A stretch of DNA of 64,000 nt. It comes from Enterococcus wangshanyuanii (lineage in GTDB: Bacteria; Bacillota; Bacilli; Lactobacillales; Enterococcaceae). Under the pieces are notes generated by a model. That model had not been told where the DNA came from and did no database searches. It saw only the letters and a list, made by a program, of their open reading frames with translations. The DNA lies in NCBI RefSeq assembly GCF_002197645.1, contig NZ_CP021874.1, positions 3,534,001 to 3,598,000 of the forward strand, in the 5' to 3' direction. The position numbers and the translations under genes were made by a program. This document shows positions 39,966 through 48,104 of the stretch, in pieces (positions within the stretch are counted from its first letter, which is position 1; every line of letters starts with the position of its first letter).

Positions 39966-40354
39966 TGATAAAAACAAGAGAGCAATCAATCTTTGATGCA
40001 ATGTTTAAGTGTTCCGAGAAATTGGGTTTCAAAACCTATGACTTTAAACCGATGGATGATGTTCCTTATCCGTTCGTTGAGTTTGAAGACACTCAGACCA
40101 TTCATCAACCTAATAAAACTGATATTAAAGGATCGGTGATACTGGTTTTGTCGGTTTGGGGCTTACAGAGGAAAAGAAAGCAGGTGTCTGATATGGCAGC
40201 TGCTCTTTTTGATGGAGCTTTACAGATTGACAAGACTATCGGCTATTCTTGGTCGCTAAATATACAATCGAGTGATATTAAAATCGTAGATGATTTATCT
40301 ACTAATACGCCGCTTAAACGGGCGATAGTAACTCTTGAATTTAGAATTTTATAG
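39965..40354 (+). CDS. Tail terminator/tail component (Gp17-like)
   Basis: The 129-residue protein (SIFDAMFKCSEKLGFKTYDF, then YPFVEFEDTQTIHQPNKTDI, then VSDMAAALFDGALQI) matches the tail-to-head joining proteins of DUF806/Gp17 style. The start overlaps the stop of the previous gene by one base. Confidence 0.75.
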   Translation: MIKTREQSIFDAMFKCSEKLGFKTYDFKPMDDVPYPFVEFEDTQTIHQPNKTDIKGSVILVLSVWGLQRKRKQVSDMAAALFDGALQIDKTIGYSWSLNIQSSDIKIVDDLSTNTPLKRAIVTLEFRIL

Positions 40355-40371
40355 AAAGAAGGAATTGAATT

Positions 40372-40890
40372 ATGGCAGAAGCATTAAAAGGTGTAGATAT
40401 TATTTTGCTTTTCAGATTACTAAAAAAATCTACAGAAGAAGCAGCATGGAAATTGGCATATCAAACAGAACATGAAAATACAAAATCAAAAGATAGTGAA
40501 AGTACCGCAACAAAAGATGGCCCGATTCGTACTCCAGGGGCTCTTGAATTCGATTTCTCTGCTACTTCCATCTTATCTAAAAGTGATCCATATGTAGATG
40601 AGTTAGAAGATGCACTCGATAATGACGAAATTATTGAGATTTGGGAAATTAACAAAGCCGAAAAAGGAACAGGTGAAAACGCCGATAAATACAAGGCTAA
40701 ATACTACCAAGGATATGTAACTAGCTTTGGTAAAAATCCGAATGCTGAGGATTCCGTTGAGCTCTCTTTAGAATTTGGGATCAATGGTAAAGGTGCCAAG
40801 GGTTATGCGACATTGACAGCTGATCAAGAAGAAGTTGTTCAATATATCTTTAAAGATACAACCAAAGAAGAAACTGTTCCAGAAGGATAA
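40372..40890 (+). CDS. Major tail protein
   Basis: The 172-residue protein (EEAAWKLAYQTEHENTKSKD, then TPGALEFDFSATSILSKSDP, then GYVTSFGKNPNAEDSVELSL) has the phi13-type major tail tube pattern. It follows the tail terminator and precedes a strong hairpin and the tail assembly chaperone, as in most siphophages. Many copies build the tail tube. Confidence 0.85.
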   Translation: MAEALKGVDIILLFRLLKKSTEEAAWKLAYQTEHENTKSKDSESTATKDGPIRTPGALEFDFSATSILSKSDPYVDELEDALDNDEIIEIWEINKAEKGTGENADKYKAKYYQGYVTSFGKNPNAEDSVELSLEFGINGKGAKGYATLTADQEEVVQYIFKDTTKEETVPEG

Positions 40891-40901
40891 AACACAATTT
40901 T

Positions 40902-40938
40902 TAAGAAGGTTAGTGAAAACTAGCCTTCTTTTAATTTT
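40902..40938 (+). terminator. Hairpin after the major tail protein
   Basis: AAGAAGGTTAG (40903-40913), loop, CTAGCCTTCTT (40920-40930) and a T-rich run form a terminator. It would keep transcripts of the abundant major tail protein above those of the chaperone and tape measure. Confidence 0.75.
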
Positions 40939-40951
40939 AGGAGGAAACCAC

Positions 40952-41329
40952 ATGCAAATCGAAATTAACAAAAAAAAATACAATTGCAAATTCGGCATAA
41001 AATTTGTTCGCGAGTTAGACAAAAAATTTAGTGTCAAAAAAGAGGGCGTAGAGTTCGGATTTTCTCTAAGCACAAAATTACCTGAATTGGCTGGAGGAAA
41101 CGCAGCTACATTATCCGATTTTCTTTATACCGCAACAATTACAGAATCACCACGCCCAAGTCAGGATGAAATCGATGACTATATTGATAACGTGGAAAAC
41201 ATTGAGGCTGTTTTTGATGAAGTGTTGAAAGAACTAGAAGAAAGTAATGCGGGGAAGTTAGCGGTAAGAACGCTCAAACAGAATCTAGCGGAACAGATAA
41301 GTCTGGAAACAGAAGCGGAAGGGAACTAA
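40952..41329 (+). CDS. Tail assembly chaperone, short form (G)
   Basis: The start is ATG 40952 after TTAGGAGGAAACC; an earlier frame start lies inside the major tail gene. The 125-residue protein (CKFGIKFVRELDKKFSVKKE, then LYTATITESPRPSQDEIDDY, then AVFDEVLKELEESNAGKL) is the short product of the G/GT pair. A -1 slip near 41251 would fuse it to the next frame. It keeps the tape measure protein soluble during tail building. Confidence 0.8.
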   Translation: MQIEINKKKYNCKFGIKFVRELDKKFSVKKEGVEFGFSLSTKLPELAGGNAATLSDFLYTATITESPRPSQDEIDDYIDNVENIEAVFDEVLKELEESNAGKLAVRTLKQNLAEQISLETEAEGN

Positions 41330-41667
41330 GTTCTGCCGAAACTTATGAACGAATTTTGATTAATGCGTTTCGATTCTTAGGAATGGTAAATATTACGGAG
41401 ATTGAGCGAATGACTTTATATGAATATGAAGTACGGATGCTCGCTTGCCAACTTAAAAGGTTGGACCAGGAGTTTAATGCTCATATGCAGGCATGGACGT
41501 CTCGTCAAATAAAAGCCACTAAAGGGAAAAAACAGGAACCCTATTACAAGGATTTCAAAAAGTTTTTTGATTATGAAAAGAAAGAAAAAGAAATTCTTGG
41601 TATGTCTTTGATTGATGAAAAAATCGATGATACTGCAGTTGATCTTCTTAGAAAAGCCAATAATTGA
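41254..41667 (+). CDS. Tail assembly chaperone extension (T) made by -1 frameshift
   Basis: The -1 frame is open from 41248 to 41667. A start at TTG 41356 is possible but lacks a good ribosome site, so expression as a fusion is more likely. The sequence G-GGG-AAG (41251-41257) is the best slip site. After it, the -1 frame reads a Ser/Gly linker (SSGTDKSGNRSGRELSSAET) and then the T domain (YERILINAFRFLGMVNITEI, then YKDFKKFFDYEKKEKEIL). Such a -1 frameshift between G and GT is conserved in long-tailed phages. Confidence 0.7.
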   Translation, partial: EVSGKNAQTESSGTDKSGNRSGRELSSAETYERILINAFRFLGMVNITEIERMTLYEYEVRMLACQLKRLDQEFNAHMQAWTSRQIKATKGKKQEPYYKDFKKFFDYEKKEKEILGMSLIDEKIDDTAVDLLRKANN

Positions 41668-41683
41668 GGGAAGGAGGAAAATA

Positions 41684-44600
41684 ATGGAAACTTATTCTGT
41701 TGAAGCAATCTTAGCTGCTACCGATAAAAGCTTTTCAAAAACCATGAATGATGCAGAAAAATCAATGGGTGGTTTAGGTAAGCAGTCCAATGAACTTGGA
41801 GATCAACTTTCTGCAAGTACAAAAAAAGGCGGAGAGCTTACTAAATCCATTCTCGGAACAGCAATGGGCGTTGGTGCTATTAAATTAGTTTCTAGTGCAA
41901 TGGGAATGGTCAAGGATTCAGTTGCTGGAGCTATAAGCCGTTTTGATACGTTAAACAAATATCCAGTTGTTATGAAGTCTTTAGGCTATTCTGCAGAAGA
42001 TGTTGATAAATCAATGACTAAGCTAGGTGATGGTATTGACGGGTTGCCAACTTCACTCGATGAAATTGTGGCCAGCACTCAACAGTTATCTATAGCAACA
42101 GGTAGTTTGAGGACTGGTACAGACACAGCAATCGCTCTTAATAATGCGTTTCTTGCATCAGGAGCTTCTACAGCTGATGCCAGTCGAGGAATGCAACAAT
42201 ATATTCAAATGTTAGGAAAAGGCGAAGTTGATATGCAGTCATGGCGTTCACTTCAAGAAACTATGCCAGTTGCGATGGATAAAGTTGCCAAGTCATTTAA
42301 AGAACAGGGTGTTACTTCAGTAAATGATCTATATGATGCATTGAAAGAAGGCGATATTACTTTCAAAGAATTCAATGGTCGTTTAATTGAATTGAATGAA
42401 GGCGTTGGCGGCTTTGCTGACTTAGCTCGAAAAAACTCTGAGGGTGTAGCAACTTCGTGGCAGAATATCAAAACAGCTACAGTCAAAGGTGTAACTACTG
42501 TCATTCAAGCATTTAATAATATGATCCAAGAGGTCACCGGAAAGTCCATTGCTAAAAACTTAGATGGATTAAAAGTTCTAGTAAATAGTACATTCAATTC
42601 AATCAAGTTAATTATCCAGGGGACTACACCAGTAGTAAAATTGTTTGCCCAAGGGATCTCAGGTCTAATAACTGTAGCTAAGCCTTTAGAACCCGTTCTA
42701 TTTGGTATTGCAGCAGCTTTCGCCGCCTTGAAGATAATTCAAGGTATTAATAGTCTTGTTCAGAAATCATATGAGCTGTTCTATTTGGCCGGAATGTCTG
42801 GTAAGGCACTCACAATTGTAACGAAAGCTCAGGCAGCTGCTCAGTTAGCAGGAACGGCTGCCACAAAAGCGGATATTATGGCAAGAGCTGCACAGAACGG
42901 ACAGGTCACTATCGGAACGGCTCTGATTGGACTAATGACAGGTGCAGTTAGTTTAAGTACAGTAGCTACCACTTTAATGACAGCTGCAACTACCGCTTTT
43001 AATGTGGCTTTAAAAGTTTTATTGGGTCCAGTAGGTTGGGTTATGGCTGCAGTTGGTGGATTAACAGCAGCTGGTATAGCTTTGTGGAAATGGCTAAATA
43101 AAGAAACTGAGGCATCCAAAAAACTTAATGCGGAGCAAGATAAGCTCTCTCAATCAACCAAGACGTTAACTGACTCGGTAGAACAGAATTCAAATACTAG
43201 AAAAGATAATTTACGAGATATTGCAAGTAATGCCACTGCTTATCAAAAATTAGGTGATTCCGTAACTGACTTGGCCAGCAAAGAAAAATTATCTGCAGTT
43301 GAAAAGAAATTATTGAAGTCAAATGTGGATGAGTTAAATAAATCAGTTTCTGGTTTGAATCTTATCTATGATCAAGAATCGAATAAATTATCAATGTCGA
43401 CTGAACAAATAAAAGCTCGTATTGCTGCGTTACAACAACAAGAATCAGCGAATGTTTCTCAACAAGCCTTGACAGATATTTTGAAAGAGCAGGCCAGCGT
43501 TGAATCGAAATTGAAAGAAAATTCAACAATGAGACAAGAGTGGAATGACAAACTCAAAGACGGCTCCGTCAAAATGAAAGAGTATAGAGACGCTGTTAAA
43601 GGATTGGATGATCAAGAAAAAACACTAAAATCAACTCAAGCTGATCTTAAAACAGAATATACTTCTACTCAGGAAGTGCTAGAAAGCTCCTTGAATTCAG
43701 TAGCGCAAGCGACAGAAGCTGGGGTGTTTAAACAAGTAATTTCCTATCAAACTCTAAATGATGCTCAAAAAACAACCGTTGATAATATGAAAGCAAAATG
43801 GCAAGAATACGCCGATGCTGCTACAAACATGTTTGATACATTGACAGATAAGCAAACAATGTCTGTCCAACAAATGCAAGCTAATTTAGAGGAAAATCAA
43901 CGAGTAATTGGCACTTGGGCTGACAACATTTCCAACTTAGCTGATCGTGGTCTTGATGAAGGATTACTTAACAAACTTCGTGAAGCAGGACCAGAATCCG
44001 CTGGCTATGTTGCTGCATTAGTTTCGGCATCTGATGAAGAATTAAACAAGATGAGCGAAACATTCCGTAATGGTGCTGAAGTAGCGACAACAGCATTTAA
44101 GACTGCATTCAAAACTGGCGATATTCCAGGAGAAGTCACTGCGATGGTTACTAGTGCAAAAGAGTCTTTATCTAGTCAAATTCAAACTGCAAACTTCGGA
44201 GAATTGGGTAAAAATGTTGCGCAAGGGACTGCACAAGGTATTAATGAAGGAGCTCCAGAAGCTGGGAAAGCCAGTCAAGATATGGCAAGTGATGTCGCTG
44301 AAAAATTTGCCGGAGAACTTGATATTAATTCCCCATCTAGAGTATTTAAAAGCTACGGTGGATTTATTGCAGATGGTGTTGTACTTGGTATTCAAGAAAG
44401 TGCAAGTAAAGTAAAAGCAGCAATTGATTCGTTAGCAACTATTTTCACAGCTAGCGGACTCAAGATCAATCAAGAAGCTGCCAACATTTCCCGATCTATT
44501 CCTCGTTCTTTTGACAATTTAGACAATGAAATGAATTCAATTGGTATTAATATCATGGCCGGACTGGCTAATGGAATTAATGCTGGCGCATCTGCAGCTT

Positions 44601-45007
44601 TATTGGCTGCACAGAATATCGCTAATCAGATTATAAACACAACTAAAAATGCTCTTGATATCCATTCACCTTCTAGAGTTATGAGGGATGAAGTCGGCAA
44701 GATGATTCCAGCTGGTATCGCTGTTGGTATTCAGAAAAATTTAAGTATTGTCAAAAAGCCAATGGAAAAACTTGGTGAAAAATTGTATTCTTCATCTGGA
44801 ATCTTCGATAAGAATCAACCACAACTTGGCTTCAATGATCCGTCATCTTCATGGGCTTTTTCTGGTAATCTTGCTACAGGAATTACAATTGAAGTTCCTG
44901 TGAATTTAGATGGTAAACAAATTGCTAAAGTTACAGCGAAACCTATGAGTAAAGAACTTAAGCAACTAACAAATAAACAAAATACAGCATTAGGAAGGAG
45001 AGGTTAG
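41684..45007 (+). CDS. Tape measure protein
   Basis: The start is ATG 41684 (after GAAGGAGGAAAATA); an upstream in-frame start lies within the chaperone frame. The 1107-residue protein has the N-terminal TIGR02675-type tape measure domain (GLPTSLDEIVASTQQLSIAT, then GMQQYIQMLGKGEVDMQSWR, then FNGRLIELNEG). It then has hydrophobic segments (about residues 350-490), long coiled coils, and C-terminal DINSPSRVFKSYGGFIADGV repeated as DIHSPSRVMRDEVGKMIPAG. It sets tail length, about 0.15 nm per residue, so a tail near 165 nm is predicted. Confidence 0.9.
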   Translation: METYSVEAILAATDKSFSKTMNDAEKSMGGLGKQSNELGDQLSASTKKGGELTKSILGTAMGVGAIKLVSSAMGMVKDSVAGAISRFDTLNKYPVVMKSLGYSAEDVDKSMTKLGDGIDGLPTSLDEIVASTQQLSIATGSLRTGTDTAIALNNAFLASGASTADASRGMQQYIQMLGKGEVDMQSWRSLQETMPVAMDKVAKSFKEQGVTSVNDLYDALKEGDITFKEFNGRLIELNEGVGGFADLARKNSEGVATSWQNIKTATVKGVTTVIQAFNNMIQEVTGKSIAKNLDGLKVLVNSTFNSIKLIIQGTTPVVKLFAQGISGLITVAKPLEPVLFGIAAAFAALKIIQGINSLVQKSYELFYLAGMSGKALTIVTKAQAAAQLAGTAATKADIMARAAQNGQVTIGTALIGLMTGAVSLSTVATTLMTAATTAFNVALKVLLGPVGWVMAAVGGLTAAGIALWKWLNKETEASKKLNAEQDKLSQSTKTLTDSVEQNSNTRKDNLRDIASNATAYQKLGDSVTDLASKEKLSAVEKKLLKSNVDELNKSVSGLNLIYDQESNKLSMSTEQIKARIAALQQQESANVSQQALTDILKEQASVESKLKENSTMRQEWNDKLKDGSVKMKEYRDAVKGLDDQEKTLKSTQADLKTEYTSTQEVLESSLNSVAQATEAGVFKQVISYQTLNDAQKTTVDNMKAKWQEYADAATNMFDTLTDKQTMSVQQMQANLEENQRVIGTWADNISNLADRGLDEGLLNKLREAGPESAGYVAALVSASDEELNKMSETFRNGAEVATTAFKTAFKTGDIPGEVTAMVTSAKESLSSQIQTANFGELGKNVAQGTAQGINEGAPEAGKASQDMASDVAEKFAGELDINSPSRVFKSYGGFIADGVVLGIQESASKVKAAIDSLATIFTASGLKINQEAANISRSIPRSFDNLDNEMNSIGINIMAGLANGINAGASAALLAAQNIANQIINTTKNALDIHSPSRVMRDEVGKMIPAGIAVGIQKNLSIVKKPMEKLGEKLYSSSGIFDKNQPQLGFNDPSSSWAFSGNLATGITIEVPVNLDGKQIAKVTAKPMSKELKQLTNKQNTALGRRG

Positions 45008-45937
45008 ATGTACGATTTTACTGATACAAATAACAATGGTTCATCTAAAACTATTCTTCCTTCCGAAGCTATGAGCTTTAACGGCGTTTTCTTAGAAAAT
45101 ATCATTCCAGGATATCGAACCTTAAATGTAGTCGGTCGAGAATTAGCTGCTACTGAAATTCAAAGTTATCAACTGGGGATTCGTGACGGTATGAGGCAAG
45201 TTTATTCTCGTATTCCTGAACGAGAGTTAATCGTCAAATATAAAATAGACGCTCCGACAAATGAAGATTTTCGTGATCGATTTAATCGTTTGAACGTTGC
45301 ACTTTTCAGTGAAAAAGATGTAGAGATCTGGTTTAATGATGAACCTGAAATGTTATGGAGTGGGAGTAAATCGGATGTTGATAATGTTCCGGAAGGTGTC
45401 AATCATGCTGTGGGAACTTTTACAGTATCTCTAAGTGATCCTTATAAATATACTCGATCTGATGCAACCAGTGTTACTTGGGGATCTAAAGTAATCACCT
45501 TTCAATCCAATTATTTGATGGGAAATACAGGTTCTGGTGCTGCCAACATGCCAATATTAATTGAGGGCGGTGCTTATTGGGGTTCAACAATGATTACTTT
45601 CCAGAACCGATCATACTTAATGGGGGATGATGGGAAAGAATCAAAACCTATTGAGATTTATCCGACCGTTGAAGGTTTGAAAGTTAAACCAGAGATATTT
45701 CTGAAAGGAACTGGTCGAGGTGTATGGATTAAAACAAGGAATGACACAATCGATTTAGGAGATTTTGACAATGCTGAAATTCTCATCGATACTCAAAAGT
45801 TCTATATTACTAAAAATGGTCAACCAATGATCAGACCAATGAACGATTTTTATATTTATCCAAATGAGCCACTTTACATTCAAGCTAAGGATAGTGATTT
45901 TGCTTTAACAATTCGTTATCCAAATAGATTCTTATAG
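45008..45937 (+). CDS. Distal tail protein (Dit)
   Basis: The 309-residue protein (SFNGVFLENIIPGYRTLNVV, then MRQVYSRIPERELIVKYKID, then NVALFSEKDVEIWFNDEPEM) has the Dit/phage tail family (SPP1 Gp19.1-like) N-terminal half. Its C-terminal beta-sandwich follows NNLMGN-like YLMGNTGSGAAN and YLMGDDGKESKP. It forms the hexameric hub between tail tube and tip. Confidence 0.85.
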   Translation: MYDFTDTNNNGSSKTILPSEAMSFNGVFLENIIPGYRTLNVVGRELAATEIQSYQLGIRDGMRQVYSRIPERELIVKYKIDAPTNEDFRDRFNRLNVALFSEKDVEIWFNDEPEMLWSGSKSDVDNVPEGVNHAVGTFTVSLSDPYKYTRSDATSVTWGSKVITFQSNYLMGNTGSGAANMPILIEGGAYWGSTMITFQNRSYLMGDDGKESKPIEIYPTVEGLKVKPEIFLKGTGRGVWIKTRNDTIDLGDFDNAEILIDTQKFYITKNGQPMIRPMNDFYIYPNEPLYIQAKDSDFALTIRYPNRFL

Positions 45938-45948
45938 GGGGTGATAGT

Positions 45949-47925
45949 TTGTTAATGGCAATGAACCTCAAACGTGATTATACTGCGATTTTGGAAAATG
46001 CTCATAATGTCAGTTATGAAAAAATTGAGAACCAAATCGGCAATATAGAATTTACGATGCCTTTGGATGATCCTAAAAATACATTTTTACAGGAAATGCT
46101 TTGGATTGAACTTACTGATAATGAAAATGAATATATCGGTTTGTATCGGGTGATGCTCTCTACGATACGGAAAGATGCTGGAAACAACACAATTACTTAT
46201 ACTGCAGCTCATGCTTTAAGCACACTTTTAGATAGTGTGCTTTTTGGTTATCATGAGTTAGTCAATCGTAAAACAGTTGATGTGATCAATTATATCCTTA
46301 ATAAGCAAACTACTAAAAATTGGGTGTTAAAAAAATGCGATTTCACTCGATATTTCAGTTATGCTTGGGAGAATGAAAACGGGCTTGCGGATGCACTATT
46401 TTCTATTCCAGCAGCCTTTGATGAAGACTATGTTTGGGAATGGAATACTCAAGTTTATCCTTTTGAATTATCTTTAGTGAGACCTCAAACAGAAGTTGTT
46501 GCTCGGATACAAGAAGGGTATAACATGCAGGGGTTTGAGATCGAACGAGATCCTAATAATCTAGTCAATCGTATTTATCCGTTAGGCGCTGGTGAAGGAA
46601 TTAATCAAGTAAACATCAAGTCTGTAAATAATAATTTGACATATGTTGAAGATAAAAAAGCTATAGAAAAATATGGACTAGTTGAGTATGTATGGGTAGA
46701 TCAACGTTTTACTATTCCTCAGTCATTGAAAGACAATGCGGTCAGTATGCTTAAAAAATGGTCAATTCCTAAAATAAGTTGGTCCATTACTGCAGCAGAT
46801 TTAACTAAGCTTACGGATGATCCTCTGATCATTGATAAACTTCGTAAGGGCGGAGTTGCTATGATTAATACGAATGATTATGGCAGCATAAATTTAAGAA
46901 TAAAACGAGAAGCGAAAAGAGATGTATTTGGAGCACCACAGGATCTTGACCTTGATTTGGGTAACCTGAAAGATGATATTTCAACGACCATGTCTGATCT
47001 TGGCAGGAAACAAGAAATCAACGAAACATATTCTCAAGGCGCGACAAATATTCTAAATTATAGCTACCAAGATAATTGTGAAGCTGCCTATCCTGCGAAT
47101 ATTGAATTTTATCTTGATGATGATGTATTTCATGTGAATACAGTTGAATTGACGTTCAAAACTAAACGTTATCGAGGATACACTAAAGCTGTCAAAGGTG
47201 GAGGTGCAAGAGTACAGTCAACATCTTCTGGAGGTGCTTCTACGCAAACAAGTTCTTCTGGTGGTGGTTATTCATCAGGATCCACAACAGCTGGTGGTGG
47301 TGGAAGTAGCCAAACTAGTAGTGTAAATGGTCAAAGTACGCAGACTAGTAGTGCTGGTGGTAATCATAACCATAAAACTTTTAGATACGGATTTGATGTA
47401 AATGATCCAGATCAATTGGGTTTAAAAAGAAGATTATACTGGGGAGAAAATGAAACTAATGGTGTAATGCTATGGACTATCCAGCCTAGAGATATAACTA
47501 CGGCATCTACTAGTGGGAATCATTCCCATTCTGTTTCAACTCCAGCGCATTCTCATAGTGTAAATATTCCAAACCACTCTCACAGTTTTAGTGTAAACAT
47601 TCCAAATCATACACACAATGTCAATATTCCAAGTCACACCCATCAAGTTAATTTGCCTGATCATACACATCCTCTTGAGTGGGGAATTTACGAGGCTTCA
47701 GATAGTGCAAGTAAGGTAGATATTATAGTAGATGGTACAACTATTCCTTTACACGAGACAAGCCAGAACAGACTAGATCTTGTTAAATATTTACGAAAAA
47801 CTAGTACTGGAAAAATTGCTAGAGGTAACCATACAATCCAAATAAAACCTAACAAACTTGCACGTATTGAAGCGCAAGTTATTTGTCGTGTTTTCATTCA
47901 ATCTCAATTAGGAGGACAATTCTAA
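45949..47925 (+). CDS. Tail-associated lysin/tail endopeptidase (Tal) with HxH spike repeats
   Basis: The 658-residue protein starts at TTG 45949 (or ATG 45955) after GGGGGTGATAG. Residues 1-390 are the prophage tail endopeptidase domain (LKRDYTAILENAHNVSYEKI, then YTAAHALSTLLDSVLFGYHE). A Gly/Ser/Gln/Thr-rich linker follows (about 405-475). The C-terminal part has at least eight H-x-H motifs (SGNHSHSVSTPAHSHSVNIP, then NHTHNVNIPSHTHQVNLPDH), as in metal-binding fibre or spike stalks. It is the tail tip and probably contacts or opens the cell wall. Confidence 0.8.
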   Translation: MLMAMNLKRDYTAILENAHNVSYEKIENQIGNIEFTMPLDDPKNTFLQEMLWIELTDNENEYIGLYRVMLSTIRKDAGNNTITYTAAHALSTLLDSVLFGYHELVNRKTVDVINYILNKQTTKNWVLKKCDFTRYFSYAWENENGLADALFSIPAAFDEDYVWEWNTQVYPFELSLVRPQTEVVARIQEGYNMQGFEIERDPNNLVNRIYPLGAGEGINQVNIKSVNNNLTYVEDKKAIEKYGLVEYVWVDQRFTIPQSLKDNAVSMLKKWSIPKISWSITAADLTKLTDDPLIIDKLRKGGVAMINTNDYGSINLRIKREAKRDVFGAPQDLDLDLGNLKDDISTTMSDLGRKQEINETYSQGATNILNYSYQDNCEAAYPANIEFYLDDDVFHVNTVELTFKTKRYRGYTKAVKGGGARVQSTSSGGASTQTSSSGGGYSSGSTTAGGGGSSQTSSVNGQSTQTSSAGGNHNHKTFRYGFDVNDPDQLGLKRRLYWGENETNGVMLWTIQPRDITTASTSGNHSHSVSTPAHSHSVNIPNHSHSFSVNIPNHTHNVNIPSHTHQVNLPDHTHPLEWGIYEASDSASKVDIIVDGTTIPLHETSQNRLDLVKYLRKTSTGKIARGNHTIQIKPNKLARIEAQVICRVFIQSQLGGQF

Positions 47926-48092
47926 TGAATATTAAAGTAAAAAAAATAAATGGTGAAGAATTTTCAGCAAAAGTAACTAAAAATCTACAAGAAATTTTCG
48001 AAGAGTTAGCTGATATATCATGTAGTAACTTCATTTTACTTGGTGATCATATCGAACAAAAAATAACGATTGAATCAATCGTAGAAGAATAG
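47925..48092 (+). CDS. 55-residue tail module protein
   Basis: ATG 47925 overlaps the Tal stop (TAATG) and follows TTAGGAGGACAATT. The protein (VKKINGEEFSAKVTKNLQEI, then SCSNFILLGDHIEQKITIES) is small and acidic. A similar small gene occurs between Tal and fibre in related phages, role unknown. Confidence 0.55.
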   Translation: MNIKVKKINGEEFSAKVTKNLQEIFEELADISCSNFILLGDHIEQKITIESIVEE

Positions 48093-48104
48093 AGGTGATA
48101 ATAA

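Noticed and set aside
47518..47680. Regular repeats suggestive of a CRISPR-like array
   Set aside because: They encode H-x-H protein repeats in frame within the tail tip gene; period and sequence vary and no cas genes are present.
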